Shown: positions 16,478 to 24,963, numbered from the stretch's first letter. The stretch is DNA of 43,611 bases from an uncultured Actinomyces sp. (GCA_902373545.1 CABKMZ010000008.1:1-43611); one strand, 5' to 3'. Numbers and translations: made by a program. Notes: generated by a model not told the origin, from the sequence alone.

Positions 16478-18454
16478 ATGTCCGAGAACGAGTTTGACGT
16501 CCACCGCGGCAACGACAAGGATGCCCGCGACAACGTGGTCCTGACCGGCGAAGAGATTGAGCTGCCCGGTGACGGTTCCGACGCGGCGGCGATCATCGGT
16601 GAGGCCAGCGAGCCCATCAACACCGGCGAGATCGAGTCGGTGGCGATCGGCGGTTTGACGGGCCGCGTCCCTGGCGCCGCGCCGCTCAAGCCCACGATCG
16701 AGGACAAGATTTCCACGGGCGAGCTGCCCGTCGTCTCCGCGCCGAGCGTTCCCTCCGACGAGGCCGACTTCGCTTCCGCTTCCGAGGTTGAGCCTGTGGA
16801 TGCCTCCTTTGAGGCCCCCCAGGCGGACGCTGGCTCCGAGCATGAGGCCGACGCTGAGCCGGTCGCCGAGGAGCCTTCGGAGGTGGAGGCGCCCGCGGTT
16901 GAGGCGCCCGCGGTGGAGGCGCCCGCGGTTGAGGAAAGCGCGGTTGAGGCAGCCGCCGAGGAGAGCGCCGTCGCGGAGCCCTCGCAGGTGGACGTTCCCA
17001 CCGCCAAGGCTCACGTCATCGAGGAGCCCTCGCAGGTGGACGTTCCCACCGCCAAGGCTCGCGTCATCAAGGAGCCTGCCGACGAGGCGCCCGTCGCCGA
17101 GGAGGAGTTCTCCTCGTCCGAGCCCGTGCGCTCCCCCATCATGACGCCCGCCCAGGCAGCGGCAGCCCTTGGCCTGAACCTGGACTCGGCGCGCGAGGAT
17201 CGCGTTGAGCCGCAGGCAGCGGCACCCGTCGCCGCCGAGGAACCCGCCCCCATCGAGGACGCCCCCGAGCACTCCGCCGAGGCCTCGTCCCACGGCGACG
17301 AGCGCGCTTCCGCGGTCGGTGGCGCTGCCGCCGAGGCCGCCCCCTCGCTGCCCTCGCGCCGTTCCATGATTTTCGGCGACGACGAGCCCTTCTCTCCCTC
17401 CATCCCCGCGCTGAGCCCTGCCGCGCAGGAAGCGCGCGCCGCCGAGAGCGCGCAGGAGGCCGTGGACGAGGCGCAGGCCTCCTCCACTGTTGACGTGCCC
17501 ACCAAGAAGCTGCCCAACTACAAGGATGGGGAGGAGTCCGCCTACACCGACGTGCCCACGCGCAAGCTGTCCACACGCCTGGCTGAGCGCATGGCCACCA
17601 CGCCCTCGTACTCCTTCGACGAGCAGGACGAGGCGAGCGCACAGAACGAGTCCGGCGATGGCGCTGCGGCCGCGGTCGGCCTTGCCGCGGCCGGAGCTGC
17701 CGCCGCGGCTGGCGCGTCGGCGCTGGCCGAGGAGGAGCGTCCCCAGCGCCGCTCTGTGCTGGGCACCGACGAGGATGATCGCGACGCCGCCACCCTGGCC
17801 GCGATCGCCAGCCAGGGCCGCGACCGCGGCGACAAGGCACCCGCTTCCCGGCTGGACGACGAGCTGTTTAGCGCCACGCCCGAGATCACCGAGATGCCCT
17901 CGCGCGGGGGCGCCCACTTCCTGTCGTTCCTCCTGTTCCTCATCCTCGTCCCGGTCGGCTGGTACCTGGCTGCCGACGCAGGCTCGCGCATGACGCTGTC
18001 CGAGGCCGCCCCCATGTTCACGGGCGTCGCCTCGATCCTGGCGCTCGGCGAGCTCCTCGGCGCGATCGTCATCACCGTGATCCTGTGCGCCACGGCGCGC
18101 CGCTCCTCGCTGGGCGCGTGGTTCATGGGCGTCATCACGCTGCTCGCGGGCCTGCCGTGGGTTCTTACTCCCGGCATCACGGCCTCGACCCTGCTGGATC
18201 CCCTCACGGTCCTGGCCAACACCAGCTCCTTCGGCTCGAACCTCGCACACCACCTGCAGGCCTCCGGCTACTCCGGCCGCTTCGCGCTGCTGGCCATCGT
18301 CCTGATGGGCCTGGGCTACGTGTCCCACTCCGCGCGCCGCAAGGGCCGCGCAGAGGAGGCGCTGCGTACCTCCATCGAGGCCATCAACCCGGCGGGCGCT
18401 TTCTACTCCAAGGGCGCGCGTAAGAAGGCCGCGAAGGATCTGAAGCGCAAGTGA
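16478..18454 (+). CDS. Large acidic repeat protein with C-terminal membrane domain
   Basis: A 658-residue protein. Residues 1 to about 480 are acidic, Ala/Glu/Pro-rich and disordered, with EAPAV repeats and a 16-residue tandem repeat from a 48-bp DNA repeat (16976-17071). A short motif, DVPT followed by A/K/R and K or A, occurs four times (near residues 169, 185, 336 and 352). The C-terminal part has four hydrophobic segments (about 485-505, 515-540, 548-567, 605-622) and a basic tail, GARKKAAKDLKRK. The ribosome binding site AAGGAGGA is very strong. I do not recognise the family; the repeated Thr motif could be a kinase or FHA-type recognition site, which is inference. The next start (GTGA) overlaps its stop. 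Confidence 0.82.
   Translation: MSENEFDVHRGNDKDARDNVVLTGEEIELPGDGSDAAAIIGEASEPINTGEIESVAIGGLTGRVPGAAPLKPTIEDKISTGELPVVSAPSVPSDEADFASASEVEPVDASFEAPQADAGSEHEADAEPVAEEPSEVEAPAVEAPAVEAPAVEESAVEAAAEESAVAEPSQVDVPTAKAHVIEEPSQVDVPTAKARVIKEPADEAPVAEEEFSSSEPVRSPIMTPAQAAAALGLNLDSAREDRVEPQAAAPVAAEEPAPIEDAPEHSAEASSHGDERASAVGGAAAEAAPSLPSRRSMIFGDDEPFSPSIPALSPAAQEARAAESAQEAVDEAQASSTVDVPTKKLPNYKDGEESAYTDVPTRKLSTRLAERMATTPSYSFDEQDEASAQNESGDGAAAAVGLAAAGAAAAAGASALAEEERPQRRSVLGTDEDDRDAATLAAIASQGRDRGDKAPASRLDDELFSATPEITEMPSRGGAHFLSFLLFLILVPVGWYLAADAGSRMTLSEAAPMFTGVASILALGELLGAIVITVILCATARRSSLGAWFMGVITLLAGLPWVLTPGITASTLLDPLTVLANTSSFGSNLAHHLQASGYSGRFALLAIVLMGLGYVSHSARRKGRAEEALRTSIEAINPAGAFYSKGARKKAAKDLKRK
16976..17071. 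repeat. 48-bp in-frame tandem repeat, two copies
   Basis: GAGCCCTCGCAGGTGGACGT begins at 16976 and again at 17024; copies differ at three or four bases. Just upstream (about 16880-16940) are 15- to 18-bp GAGGCGCCCGCGGT repeats. Confidence 0.9.
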
Positions 18455-19356
18455 ACACCCTTATCCCCGCCAGCGCGATCGAGCTCGAGGGTCCGTGGAC
18501 CCACCGGCACGTGAGCGCTGGCGGAGCTGCATTCCACGTCGCAGACATGGGCCAGGGCATGGACCATGCCCTGGTCTTGCTGCACGGTTTCCCCGAGCAC
18601 TGGTGGTCCTGGCGCGAGGTCTTGCCCCTCTTGGCTGAGTCGACGTCGCGCGTGTTCGCCCTCGATTTACGAGGCTTTGGCACCTCAGACCTGACGCGCG
18701 GAGACTGCGATCTGCAACAGATGGCTCTCGACGTCATTGGCGTCGTGCGCGCGCTCGGCGTTGCCTCTTTCTCGGTGGCCGGGCTTGGCGTGGGCGGGAG
18801 TGTCGCGTGGATGATTGGCGCTTTAGCGCCGCTTGAACTTCGCTCGGTCGCCGTCCTGTCGGCACCCCACCCCCTGGGCACGCAGCCCGTCATCGGACGC
18901 GTCCCCTGGGCGGGCGGGCGCGTCCTCCAGGGTCGCCTCGCCCTGCCGACGGGCAGGGAACGTGCCCTGCGTTCCGGCTCGCTCGTGACGACCGTGTTCC
19001 GCGCGTGGGCCTCGCCCGGGTCCGTGGACGCTCTTGTTTCCCAGTCTGGCCCCTATCGCGCAGCGCTGCGGCGTCCTTTCGCCGCGCACACGGCGCTGCG
19101 TGGGCTGACCGCCACCCGATCGCTGTCCCGGGAACTGCGCCGCACCCTGGCTGAGCCGGTGCAGGTCCCCGTCCTATCTCTTGTCGGCCGCGACGACGGC
19201 GCGTGGTCCACCCTCGATCACGCAGCTGACGCGCAGTTTGTCGACGCACCCCTGACGCAGATTGTCATTCGCGAGGCCGGGCACTTTCTGGCCGAGGAAG
19301 CACCCTCCACAGTCGCCGACGCCCTGGCTGAGCACGTCGCAGCGCACGCAATTTAG
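18451..19356 (+). CDS. Alpha/beta hydrolase-fold protein lacking the nucleophile (EphE-like position)
   Basis: A 301-residue protein of the epoxide hydrolase / haloalkane dehalogenase-like branch: LVLLHGFPEHWWSWREVLPL supplies the oxyanion HGFPE, and LDLRGFGTSD follows. Where the nucleophile elbow should read G-x-(S/D)-x-G-G, it reads GLGVGG (about residue 113-118), so the nucleophile is Gly. The late Asp (VGRDDGAW) and His (EAGHFLAEE) are kept. It may be a non-catalytic binding protein or the fold may be re-purposed. It starts at GTG 18451, overlapping the previous stop. In mycobacteria ephE (Rv3670) also lies near crp. Confidence 0.8.
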   Translation: MNTLIPASAIELEGPWTHRHVSAGGAAFHVADMGQGMDHALVLLHGFPEHWWSWREVLPLLAESTSRVFALDLRGFGTSDLTRGDCDLQQMALDVIGVVRALGVASFSVAGLGVGGSVAWMIGALAPLELRSVAVLSAPHPLGTQPVIGRVPWAGGRVLQGRLALPTGRERALRSGSLVTTVFRAWASPGSVDALVSQSGPYRAALRRPFAAHTALRGLTATRSLSRELRRTLAEPVQVPVLSLVGRDDGAWSTLDHAADAQFVDAPLTQIVIREAGHFLAEEAPSTVADALAEHVAAHAI

Positions 19357-19392
19357 CTTGTTTTTCATTAGACAGCTCACACAAATCCCAGA

Positions 19393-19408
19393 ATGAAACA
19401 TGTTTCAT
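19393..19408. promoter_or_regulatory. Perfect 16-bp palindrome upstream of crp
   Basis: ATGAAACATGTTTCAT is exactly self-complementary and sits in an AT-rich stretch 129 bp before the crp start. A CATAAT -10-like hexamer follows at 19421-19426. It does not fit the Crp consensus TGTGA-N6-TCACA, so a different repressor-type dimer is more likely. Confidence 0.6.
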
Positions 19409-19536
19409 CTGATAGATAGGGCATAATGGTGTGATACGCGGTACCCCCTAGTGATCGGTCTAACGCATGGGATTCGCCGCGCAGCCTCAATCGGAACGCC
19501 CGAGCAATCGGGCACGAGCGGAAGGAGCTCCGCACC

Positions 19537-20220
19537 ATGATCGGTGACGGCAACTTCATCAGCCAGGTGCCGCTGTTCGGTGGCCTTGATGATGCACAAC
19601 AGGTGTCCCTCCAGCAGAAGATGGGTCACACGACCCTGCGCCGCGGAGAGACCCTCTTCGACGAAGGTGATCTCGGCGATCGCCTTTACATCGTGACCGA
19701 GGGTAAGGTCAAGCTCGGTCACACGTCGAGCGACGGCCGCGAGTCTCTGCTCGCCGTCCTCGGCCCCGGCGAGATCATCGGTGAGCTCACGCTCTTCGAT
19801 CCGGGTCCGCGCTCGACCACCGCGACCGCCGTGTCCCCGGCGTCCCTCCTCTACCTCGAGCACGAGGATCTCATGCATGTGCTCGACACCAACCCCACGC
19901 TGGCCAAGCACATGCTGCGCGCCCTCGCTCAGCGCCTGCGCCGCACCAACGAGTCCCTCTCTGACCTCGTGTTCTCCGACGTCCCCGGCCGCGTCGCCAA
20001 GGCCCTTCTGGACCTGGCCGACCGCTTCGGCACCGCGACCGACAAGGGCGTCCACGTGCCCCACGACCTCACGCAGGAAGAGCTGGCCCAGCTGGTCGGC
20101 GCTTCTCGCGAGACCGTCAACAAGTCGCTCGCCGACTTCGTGTCGCGCGGTTGGATCCGCCTGGAGGGTCGCGCCGTGACGCTCCTCGACGTCGATCGCC
20201 TGGCGCGCCGCGCCCGCTGA
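19537..20220 (+). CDS. crp: Crp/Fnr family transcription regulator (cAMP receptor protein type)
   Basis: A 227-residue regulator. The cyclic-nucleotide-binding domain covers about residues 8-120, with GEIIGELTLFDPGPRSTTA as phosphate-binding cassette (Glu and Arg kept). The C-terminal helix-turn-helix is LTQEELAQLVGASRETVNKSL, with the R-E-x-x-N recognition helix of actinobacterial Crp/GlxR (Rv3676 type). It probably binds DNA as a cAMP-dependent dimer controlling carbon and energy genes. GGAAGGAG precedes the ATG. A strong terminator follows at 20240. Confidence 0.93.
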   Translation: MIGDGNFISQVPLFGGLDDAQQVSLQQKMGHTTLRRGETLFDEGDLGDRLYIVTEGKVKLGHTSSDGRESLLAVLGPGEIIGELTLFDPGPRSTTATAVSPASLLYLEHEDLMHVLDTNPTLAKHMLRALAQRLRRTNESLSDLVFSDVPGRVAKALLDLADRFGTATDKGVHVPHDLTQEELAQLVGASRETVNKSLADFVSRGWIRLEGRAVTLLDVDRLARRAR

Positions 20221-20239
20221 CCGCAGCCTACACAGGGTT

Positions 20240-20267
20240 GGGCCCGACACCTCACGGTGTCGGGCCC
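20240..20267 (+). terminator. Hairpin after crp
   Basis: GGGCCCGACACC (20240-20251) and GGTGTCGGGCCC (20256-20267) form a perfect 12-bp stem with a TCAC loop, 20 bp after the crp stop. The T-tract is weak (TCCGTG). Confidence 0.8.
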
Positions 20268-20418
20268 TCCGTGCGTCCACGGCGCGCTCACGCCACCTGA
20301 GGAAACGGCGCTCAGTGTTATAGGACATCACGTGTGGGTCGGTGGTCAGTTCCAGGAGCGGCGGACGAATGTGCTCAGTTCAGGGGTGGCCTCATTGGCT
20401 CCAGGGGTGGCACCATCG

Positions 20419-20525
20419 GCCGGACAGGTGGTTGCTTGGGTCCCTTCATGCGCAGGTTAACCCCACGGGTGGTAGTCCAGGCAGGCCGCCCACACTGCCA
20501 CCTATCGGGCCCAGCTGCGCAGGAA
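20419..20525. repeat. Dispersed structured repeat, copy C (3'-truncated)
   Basis: Matches copies A, B and D from CCGGACAGGTGG to GCCCAGCTGCGCAGGAAC, then breaks off into the sequence that leads to the second mirrored array. The lost 3' arm suggests insertion or recombination at this point. From 20268 to 20418 I see only short GGGGTGGC-type repeats. Confidence 0.8.
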
Positions 20526-20562
20526 CGAGTATGCGTGGCGGCAGCTGACAGGCCTACCACTC

Positions 20563-20663
20563 GCGGATAGGTTTCGCCTTCGCGGATAGTTTAGGCGCTT
20601 GCGGATAGGTTACGAAGCTATCCGCATGTTCATAAGCTATCCGCATGCTCGCTTCCTATCCAC
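20563..20663. repeat. Mirrored array of GCGGATAG boxes (copy 2)
   Basis: GCGGATAG at 20563, 20582 and 20601, then CTATCCGC at 20618 and 20637 and CTATCCAC at 20656. Spacing is 19, 19, 17, 19, 19, identical to the array at 7807-7907. Flanking sequence (GGCGGC...CCACTCGCGG before, GGCAATCGACGCAGGGG after) is shared too, so the two loci hold one element of at least 300 bp. Confidence 0.9.
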
Positions 20664-20772
20664 ATTCGAGGGCAACAAGCCCAAACGCGGCCATTTACGA
20701 AGGCAATCGACGCAGGGGTGGTGCCATCGCCCACAGGGATGGCGGCATCATCCACGGGGGTGGCAGGATCGG

Positions 20773-20908
20773 CCGGACAGGTGGATACCTGGGCCCCTTC
20801 ATGCGCAGGTTAACCCCACAGGTGGTAGCCCAGGCAGGCCGCCCACACTGCCACCTATCGGGCCCAGCTGCGCAGGAACGGGTTACCACTACCAGTAAAA
20901 GGGCCCAC
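20773..20908. repeat. Dispersed structured repeat, copy D
   Basis: Full-length copy following the second mirrored array at about the same distance as copy A follows the first. Ends with TACCAGTAAAAGGGCCCA like A and B. From 20909 to 21102 I see no gene. Confidence 0.85.
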
Positions 20909-21102
20909 CGACCCACGCGCGCACAGTCCGGGGCCCGCGCGCAGAATCACGGAGTTAATGTACAGACGCTGCCCACACGAAGACGCGAGCAGATGCCACC
21001 ACCTTCTATACCGACTTTCCCGCACCAGAAAGCCAAAAAGTCGCGCTACCAGCAACACGCAGTGTCCTATAACCCGGCGCTCACGGCGTTGAGCCGGAAA
21101 CA

Positions 21103-21157
21103 GACGAGGCCGTGGCCCGCTCGCACGAATGTGCGCACAGCCAGCCACGGCCTCGTC
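21103..21157 (-). terminator. Hairpin made of an inverted pair of the 13-bp dispersed word
   Basis: GACGAGGCCGTGGC (21103-21116) and its exact reverse complement (21144-21157) enclose a smaller hairpin, CGCAC-GAAT-GTGCG. It lies 35 bp beyond the end of the leftward whiB-DUF4177 pair, with TGTTT following on the minus strand, so it probably ends that transcript. Paired uptake-type words used as terminators are known in Neisseria and Haemophilus. Confidence 0.7.
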
Positions 21158-21191
21158 CCTACTGACGCACTGTCAGTTGTGAGCTACTTGA

Positions 21192-21353
21192 TCAGCCCTC
21201 GATAGGGCGCTTCAGGTAGGCGACCAGGTTCTCACCGCCCGTCGGGCCCGGGATCACCTGGACGAGTTCCCACCCGTCGGCACCCCACTGGTCAAGGATT
21301 GCTTTCGTCGCATGCGTGAGCAGCGGAATCGTTGCGTATTCCCATTTAGTCAT
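21192..21353 (-). CDS. DUF4177-type small protein
   Basis: A 53-residue protein, MTKWEYATIPLL at the start, DQWGADGWELVQV in the middle and LVAYLKRP at the end. This W-E-Y-x-x-x-P-L ... W-G-x-D-G-W-E-L-V pattern is that of the short DUF4177 proteins found beside whiB and ponA in many actinobacteria. Function is unknown. Its ATG overlaps the whiB stop (ATGA), so it is probably translated with whiB. Confidence 0.85.
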   Translation of the reverse strand: MTKWEYATIPLLTHATKAILDQWGADGWELVQVIPGPTGGENLVAYLKRPIEG

Positions 21354-21709
21354 GAGCTCATCCTACCTGCCATCTGGGGGCGAACGTACGACAAGACCTT
21401 GGGGACGTGCGGACTGCGCAACTCCCGAGCCAGCGTATCGTCCGACGAGCGAAGCCACGTCAGCCAGTCCTCCGCATGGGGATAATGGCGCAAGATCGCG
21501 CGACGCTCCCGCTCTGTCAAGCCGCCCCACACGCCGTAGTTGGCCTCGGACTGGAGGGCGTCAGCCAAACATTCAAGGCGCACCTCGCACTCGTAGCAGC
21601 GCAGGCGAACCTGACGCTGCGAAGCACCCTGTACGAAGAGCGCGTCCGGCTCAATGGACGCACACAAGGCGCGCGCGACCCAGCTTTGGTCGTCGCCGTG
21701 GGTTGCCAT
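21350..21709 (-). CDS. WhiB-family iron-sulfur transcription factor (WhiB4-like position)
   Basis: A 119-residue Wbl protein. The four [4Fe-4S] ligand cysteines are in ALCASIEPD and RLRCYECEVRLEC, and the GVWGG turn (here YGVWGGLTERERR) precedes the basic tail, so the family assignment is firm. Divergence from a PonA-type PBP followed by a metallophosphoesterase matches whiB4 (Rv3681c)-ponA2-Rv3683, which makes a redox-sensing role likely. The start chosen is the ATG at 21707-21709 (MATHGDDQSW); the frame is open further up to 21778, but that N-terminus is not typical. Confidence 0.92.
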   Translation of the reverse strand: MATHGDDQSWVARALCASIEPDALFVQGASQRQVRLRCYECEVRLECLADALQSEANYGVWGGLTERERRAILRHYPHAEDWLTWLRSSDDTLARELRSPHVPKVLSYVRPQMAGRMSS

Positions 21710-21878
21710 CGAAGATCTCCACTTCACTCTACTCCGAGCCCTACATGTGACCATACACACATACCATTGTGGGTGCAAACGGTGCGACTAGCCATTAAAG
21801 CGATAACAGGTGACCGATCAGGCAATTGTCACGCGCCACCAGCTGTCAGATGAGCGAGGCTGCACGTAAGCTAGGACT

Positions 21879-23993
21879 ATGTCGCACTCTCACTCCCGTG
21901 CTGTCCGGCCCACCCAGCTGTTCGCCCTCCTCTTGGCGTTCCTGAGCGTTTCCGCGCTCATGGGCGTCGTCGGGGCGGGCATGCTCGTGCCCGTCGCTGG
22001 CCCCACCGCGCTGGTGGCGAAGTCCGCCCCCTCCGTGTTCAACGAACTGCCTGGAGACCTTCAGACGGTCGCTCCAGCGGAAGAATCGCAGCTCCTGGAC
22101 TCGTCGGGCGCCGTGATCGCGCACTTCTACGACAAGCAGCGCATCGTCGTTCCCAGCGCGAACATCTCCGACGTCATGAAGAAGGCGATCATCGCGATCG
22201 AGGACAAGCGCTTCTACGAGCACAACGGCGTTGACGCCACCGGCATCGCCCGCGCGTTCGTGACGAACCTGGGAGATTCTGGCCGCCAGGGCGCATCGAC
22301 GATCACGCAGCAGTACGTGCGTAACTCGCTGGCTGAGCGCGGTTACCTTGAGGGCGACGCCGACCAGGTCAGCGCCGCAACCGAGCAGACCACCGAGCGT
22401 AAGCTGCGCGAGATCAAGTACGCGCTGGCCCTGGAAAAGACTCAGTCCAAGGACGAGATCCTCACGGGCTACCTGAACATCGCCCCCTTCGGCCCCATCA
22501 CCTACGGCGTGGAGGCCGCCTCGCAGCGCTACTTCTCCAAGTCGGCCTCCGAGCTGAACTACCTGGAGTCCGCGCTCCTCGCGGGCCTCGTGCAGTCGCC
22601 CGTCCAGTACGATCCCCTCGCCCACCCGGACGCCGCCAAGGAACGCCGCGACACGGTCCTGGCCGCCATGCTTGAGCAGGGTGTCATCACGCAGGAAGAG
22701 TACGACGAGGGCACCGCGACGACGATCGAATCGATGCTGCACCCGAGCATCTCCTCGGAGGGCTGCTCCGGCGCAGAGTCCTCCAAGGCCTACTTCTGCG
22801 ACTACGTCCTGGCCCAGTTCCTGGAGGACCCGACCTTCGGTGAGACTCGCACCGAGCGCGAGCGCATGCTCAAGACTCAGGGCATCACGATCCGCACCAC
22901 GATGGATCCCACGATGCAGGACGCCGCGTACTCCTCGTTGACGAACACGATTCCCGTGGGTGACCCCTCGGGCTTGAACGACGCCCTGGTGTCGCTCGAC
23001 CCGCGCTCCGGCCGTGTCCTGTCGATGGCACAGAACACGACCTACGGCATCGAGACCGGCGAGACGATGTCGAACTACTCGGCCGACGGCAACTTCCAGG
23101 TCGGCTCGACCTTCAAGGTCTTCATCCTGCTCGAGTGGTTCAAGGAGGGCCACTCCGCCTACGAGACGGTCGGTTCGGCGAACACCTTCTACCCGAACGG
23201 CGCCTTCAAGTGCGACGGCCGCCCCATCACGACCGAGGGCTACCAGGTCAACGACCTCGCGGGTAAGACCGGCACCATGAACGTCGTGCGCGCCACCGGC
23301 CAGTCCGTCAACCAGGCCTTCGTGAACATGGCGTCCCGCGTCGACTTCTGCTCGATCTTCGACACGGCCTACGACTTGGGCATCACCGAGGACGGCGAGG
23401 TTCCCTCCCCCTACCCGGCCAACATCCTCGGCTCCGTGTCCGCCTCACCGCTCCAGATGGCGTCCGTGTTCGCGGCGATCGCGAACTCCGGCCAGCAGTG
23501 CACGCCGCAGTCCATCGAGTCCGTGACTGACCGCGACGAGAACGTCCTCAAGGAGTTTTCCGCGGACTGCAAGGAGGTCATCTCCCCCGACATCGCCAAC
23601 AAGACAGCGGCCCTGCTGACCGCGTCCGCCGGCCAGTACTACACGTCCACGCGCCTGGGCGACGGGCGCCCCTTCGCCGCGAAGTCGGGCACCACCGACG
23701 GCCACGCCAACACGTGGCTGACGGGCTTCACTCCCTCGGTCGTGACGTCCGCGTGGGTGGGCCACGGCGCGAACTCCTCGCAGGAAGTCGGCGCTGTGAC
23801 CATCAACGGCAAGTACTACGGCGAGATTTACGGTGAAACCTTCGTCGGCCAGAACATTTGGGCGCCCTACATGACGCAGGTCCTCGCCGGTACGCCCGTC
23901 GAGAACGTCTCCAGCGCGAACATCGGCGCCGCCACGACCCGCTCGAACCCGACTCCGAACCCCGCGCCCTCGGCCACGAGCAGCGGCAACTGA
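21879..23993 (+). CDS. Class A penicillin-binding protein (transglycosylase/transpeptidase)
   Basis: A 704-residue bifunctional peptidoglycan synthase, corresponding in position to PonA2 (Rv3682). One membrane helix (about residues 14-40) anchors it outside. The GT51 domain shows IEDKRFYEHNGVD near 107 and GASTITQQYVRNS near 138. The transpeptidase domain has GSTFK (Ser-x-x-Lys, about 409), SVN (about 474) and KSGTT (about 600) in the right order, so both activities should be intact. The tail is a short Pro/Thr/Ser stretch with no PASTA domain. The metallophosphoesterase begins one base after its stop. Confidence 0.94.
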   Translation: MSHSHSRAVRPTQLFALLLAFLSVSALMGVVGAGMLVPVAGPTALVAKSAPSVFNELPGDLQTVAPAEESQLLDSSGAVIAHFYDKQRIVVPSANISDVMKKAIIAIEDKRFYEHNGVDATGIARAFVTNLGDSGRQGASTITQQYVRNSLAERGYLEGDADQVSAATEQTTERKLREIKYALALEKTQSKDEILTGYLNIAPFGPITYGVEAASQRYFSKSASELNYLESALLAGLVQSPVQYDPLAHPDAAKERRDTVLAAMLEQGVITQEEYDEGTATTIESMLHPSISSEGCSGAESSKAYFCDYVLAQFLEDPTFGETRTERERMLKTQGITIRTTMDPTMQDAAYSSLTNTIPVGDPSGLNDALVSLDPRSGRVLSMAQNTTYGIETGETMSNYSADGNFQVGSTFKVFILLEWFKEGHSAYETVGSANTFYPNGAFKCDGRPITTEGYQVNDLAGKTGTMNVVRATGQSVNQAFVNMASRVDFCSIFDTAYDLGITEDGEVPSPYPANILGSVSASPLQMASVFAAIANSGQQCTPQSIESVTDRDENVLKEFSADCKEVISPDIANKTAALLTASAGQYYTSTRLGDGRPFAAKSGTTDGHANTWLTGFTPSVVTSAWVGHGANSSQEVGAVTINGKYYGEIYGETFVGQNIWAPYMTQVLAGTPVENVSSANIGAATTRSNPTPNPAPSATSSGN

Positions 23994-23994
23994 T

Positions 23995-24963
23995 ATGGCT
24001 TCCACGCTCACGACTGTCACCGCCTCGTCCCCCCGACGAGGCCGTGACCTCCTGCGCACGACGGGCGCGGTCATTGGGGGGCTGGGGCTCGCGGGGATTG
24101 CGGCGGGCGGAGCGGCGCTGGCGTGGGGCTCGGTTGAGCGCACCATGCCAACCTTGCGGCGTTACGACGTGCCGGTTGAGCGCGACGTTCCCGAGGTGAC
24201 GATCCTCCAGATCGCCGACCTGCACCTCTTTGCGGGGCAGGAGTTCCTGCTGCGATTCCTCTCGGATGTTGCATCCTCTGAGCGATTCGACATGGTTGTG
24301 GCGACGGGCGACAACTTCGGGTCCATCGACGGACTCGAGTTGGTGATGGACGCCTACCGCCCATTCCTGTCGTATCCGGGTGCCTTCGTCCTGGGATCGA
24401 ACGACTACTATTCGCCCATCGCGAAGCGGTGGAGCCGCTACCTGTCTCGATCAAAGCCCCACCCCGCGCGTGTGGTTCCTGACCTGCCGTACCTGCCAAT
24501 GGTCCGCCATATGCGCAACGCCGGGTGGGTCGATCTGTCGAATGCGTCCGGCACGCTGTCGCTGCCCGGAGGGACCGTTTCTCTTCTGGGCACCGACGAT
24601 GCGCATATTCAGCGTGACCGCCTGGTCGCCCCGGCCTCGTCGTGGAGCGAACCCGGGGCTCTGCGACTGGGGGTGACGCACGCGCCCTACACGCGCGTCG
24701 TCAATGCGCTCACCAGCGACGGGGCAGATCTGATCCTCGCTGGCCACACGCACGGCGGCCAGATCGGGATCCCGGGCATGGGTGCGATCATCACAAACTG
24801 CGACATTTCGCGGCGCTACGCCAAGGGCCTGAACCGGTGGGAGGCGCCCGACGGCTCCTCTACGTGGCTGCACGTTTCCGCGGGCCTGGGGACGTCGCCC
24901 TACGCCAAGGTGCGTATCGCGACGCGGCCCGAGGCCTCCCTCATCCACGTGCATCCCGCGTAG
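23995..24963 (+). CDS. Membrane-anchored metallophosphoesterase (YkuE/Rv3683-like)
   Basis: A 322-residue calcineurin-like phosphoesterase. The metal motifs are all present: IADLHLF (Asp-x-His), ATGDNFG (Gly-Asp-Asn), GSNDYY (Gly-Ser-Asn-Asp; His in most relatives) and GHTHGGQ. A helix near residues 24-45 (TGAVIGGLGLAGIAAGGAALAWG) anchors it to the membrane. The substitution of GNHD by GSND is worth noting but is common in this branch. It follows the PBP by one base, so the two are an operon. Confidence 0.88.
   Translation: MASTLTTVTASSPRRGRDLLRTTGAVIGGLGLAGIAAGGAALAWGSVERTMPTLRRYDVPVERDVPEVTILQIADLHLFAGQEFLLRFLSDVASSERFDMVVATGDNFGSIDGLELVMDAYRPFLSYPGAFVLGSNDYYSPIAKRWSRYLSRSKPHPARVVPDLPYLPMVRHMRNAGWVDLSNASGTLSLPGGTVSLLGTDDAHIQRDRLVAPASSWSEPGALRLGVTHAPYTRVVNALTSDGADLILAGHTHGGQIGIPGMGAIITNCDISRRYAKGLNRWEAPDGSSTWLHVSAGLGTSPYAKVRIATRPEASLIHVHPA

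Noticed and set aside
15473..18328. 951-residue leftward protein
   Set aside because: Antisense shadow of two rightward membrane-protein genes; composition is Gly/Arg/His-rich without domains.
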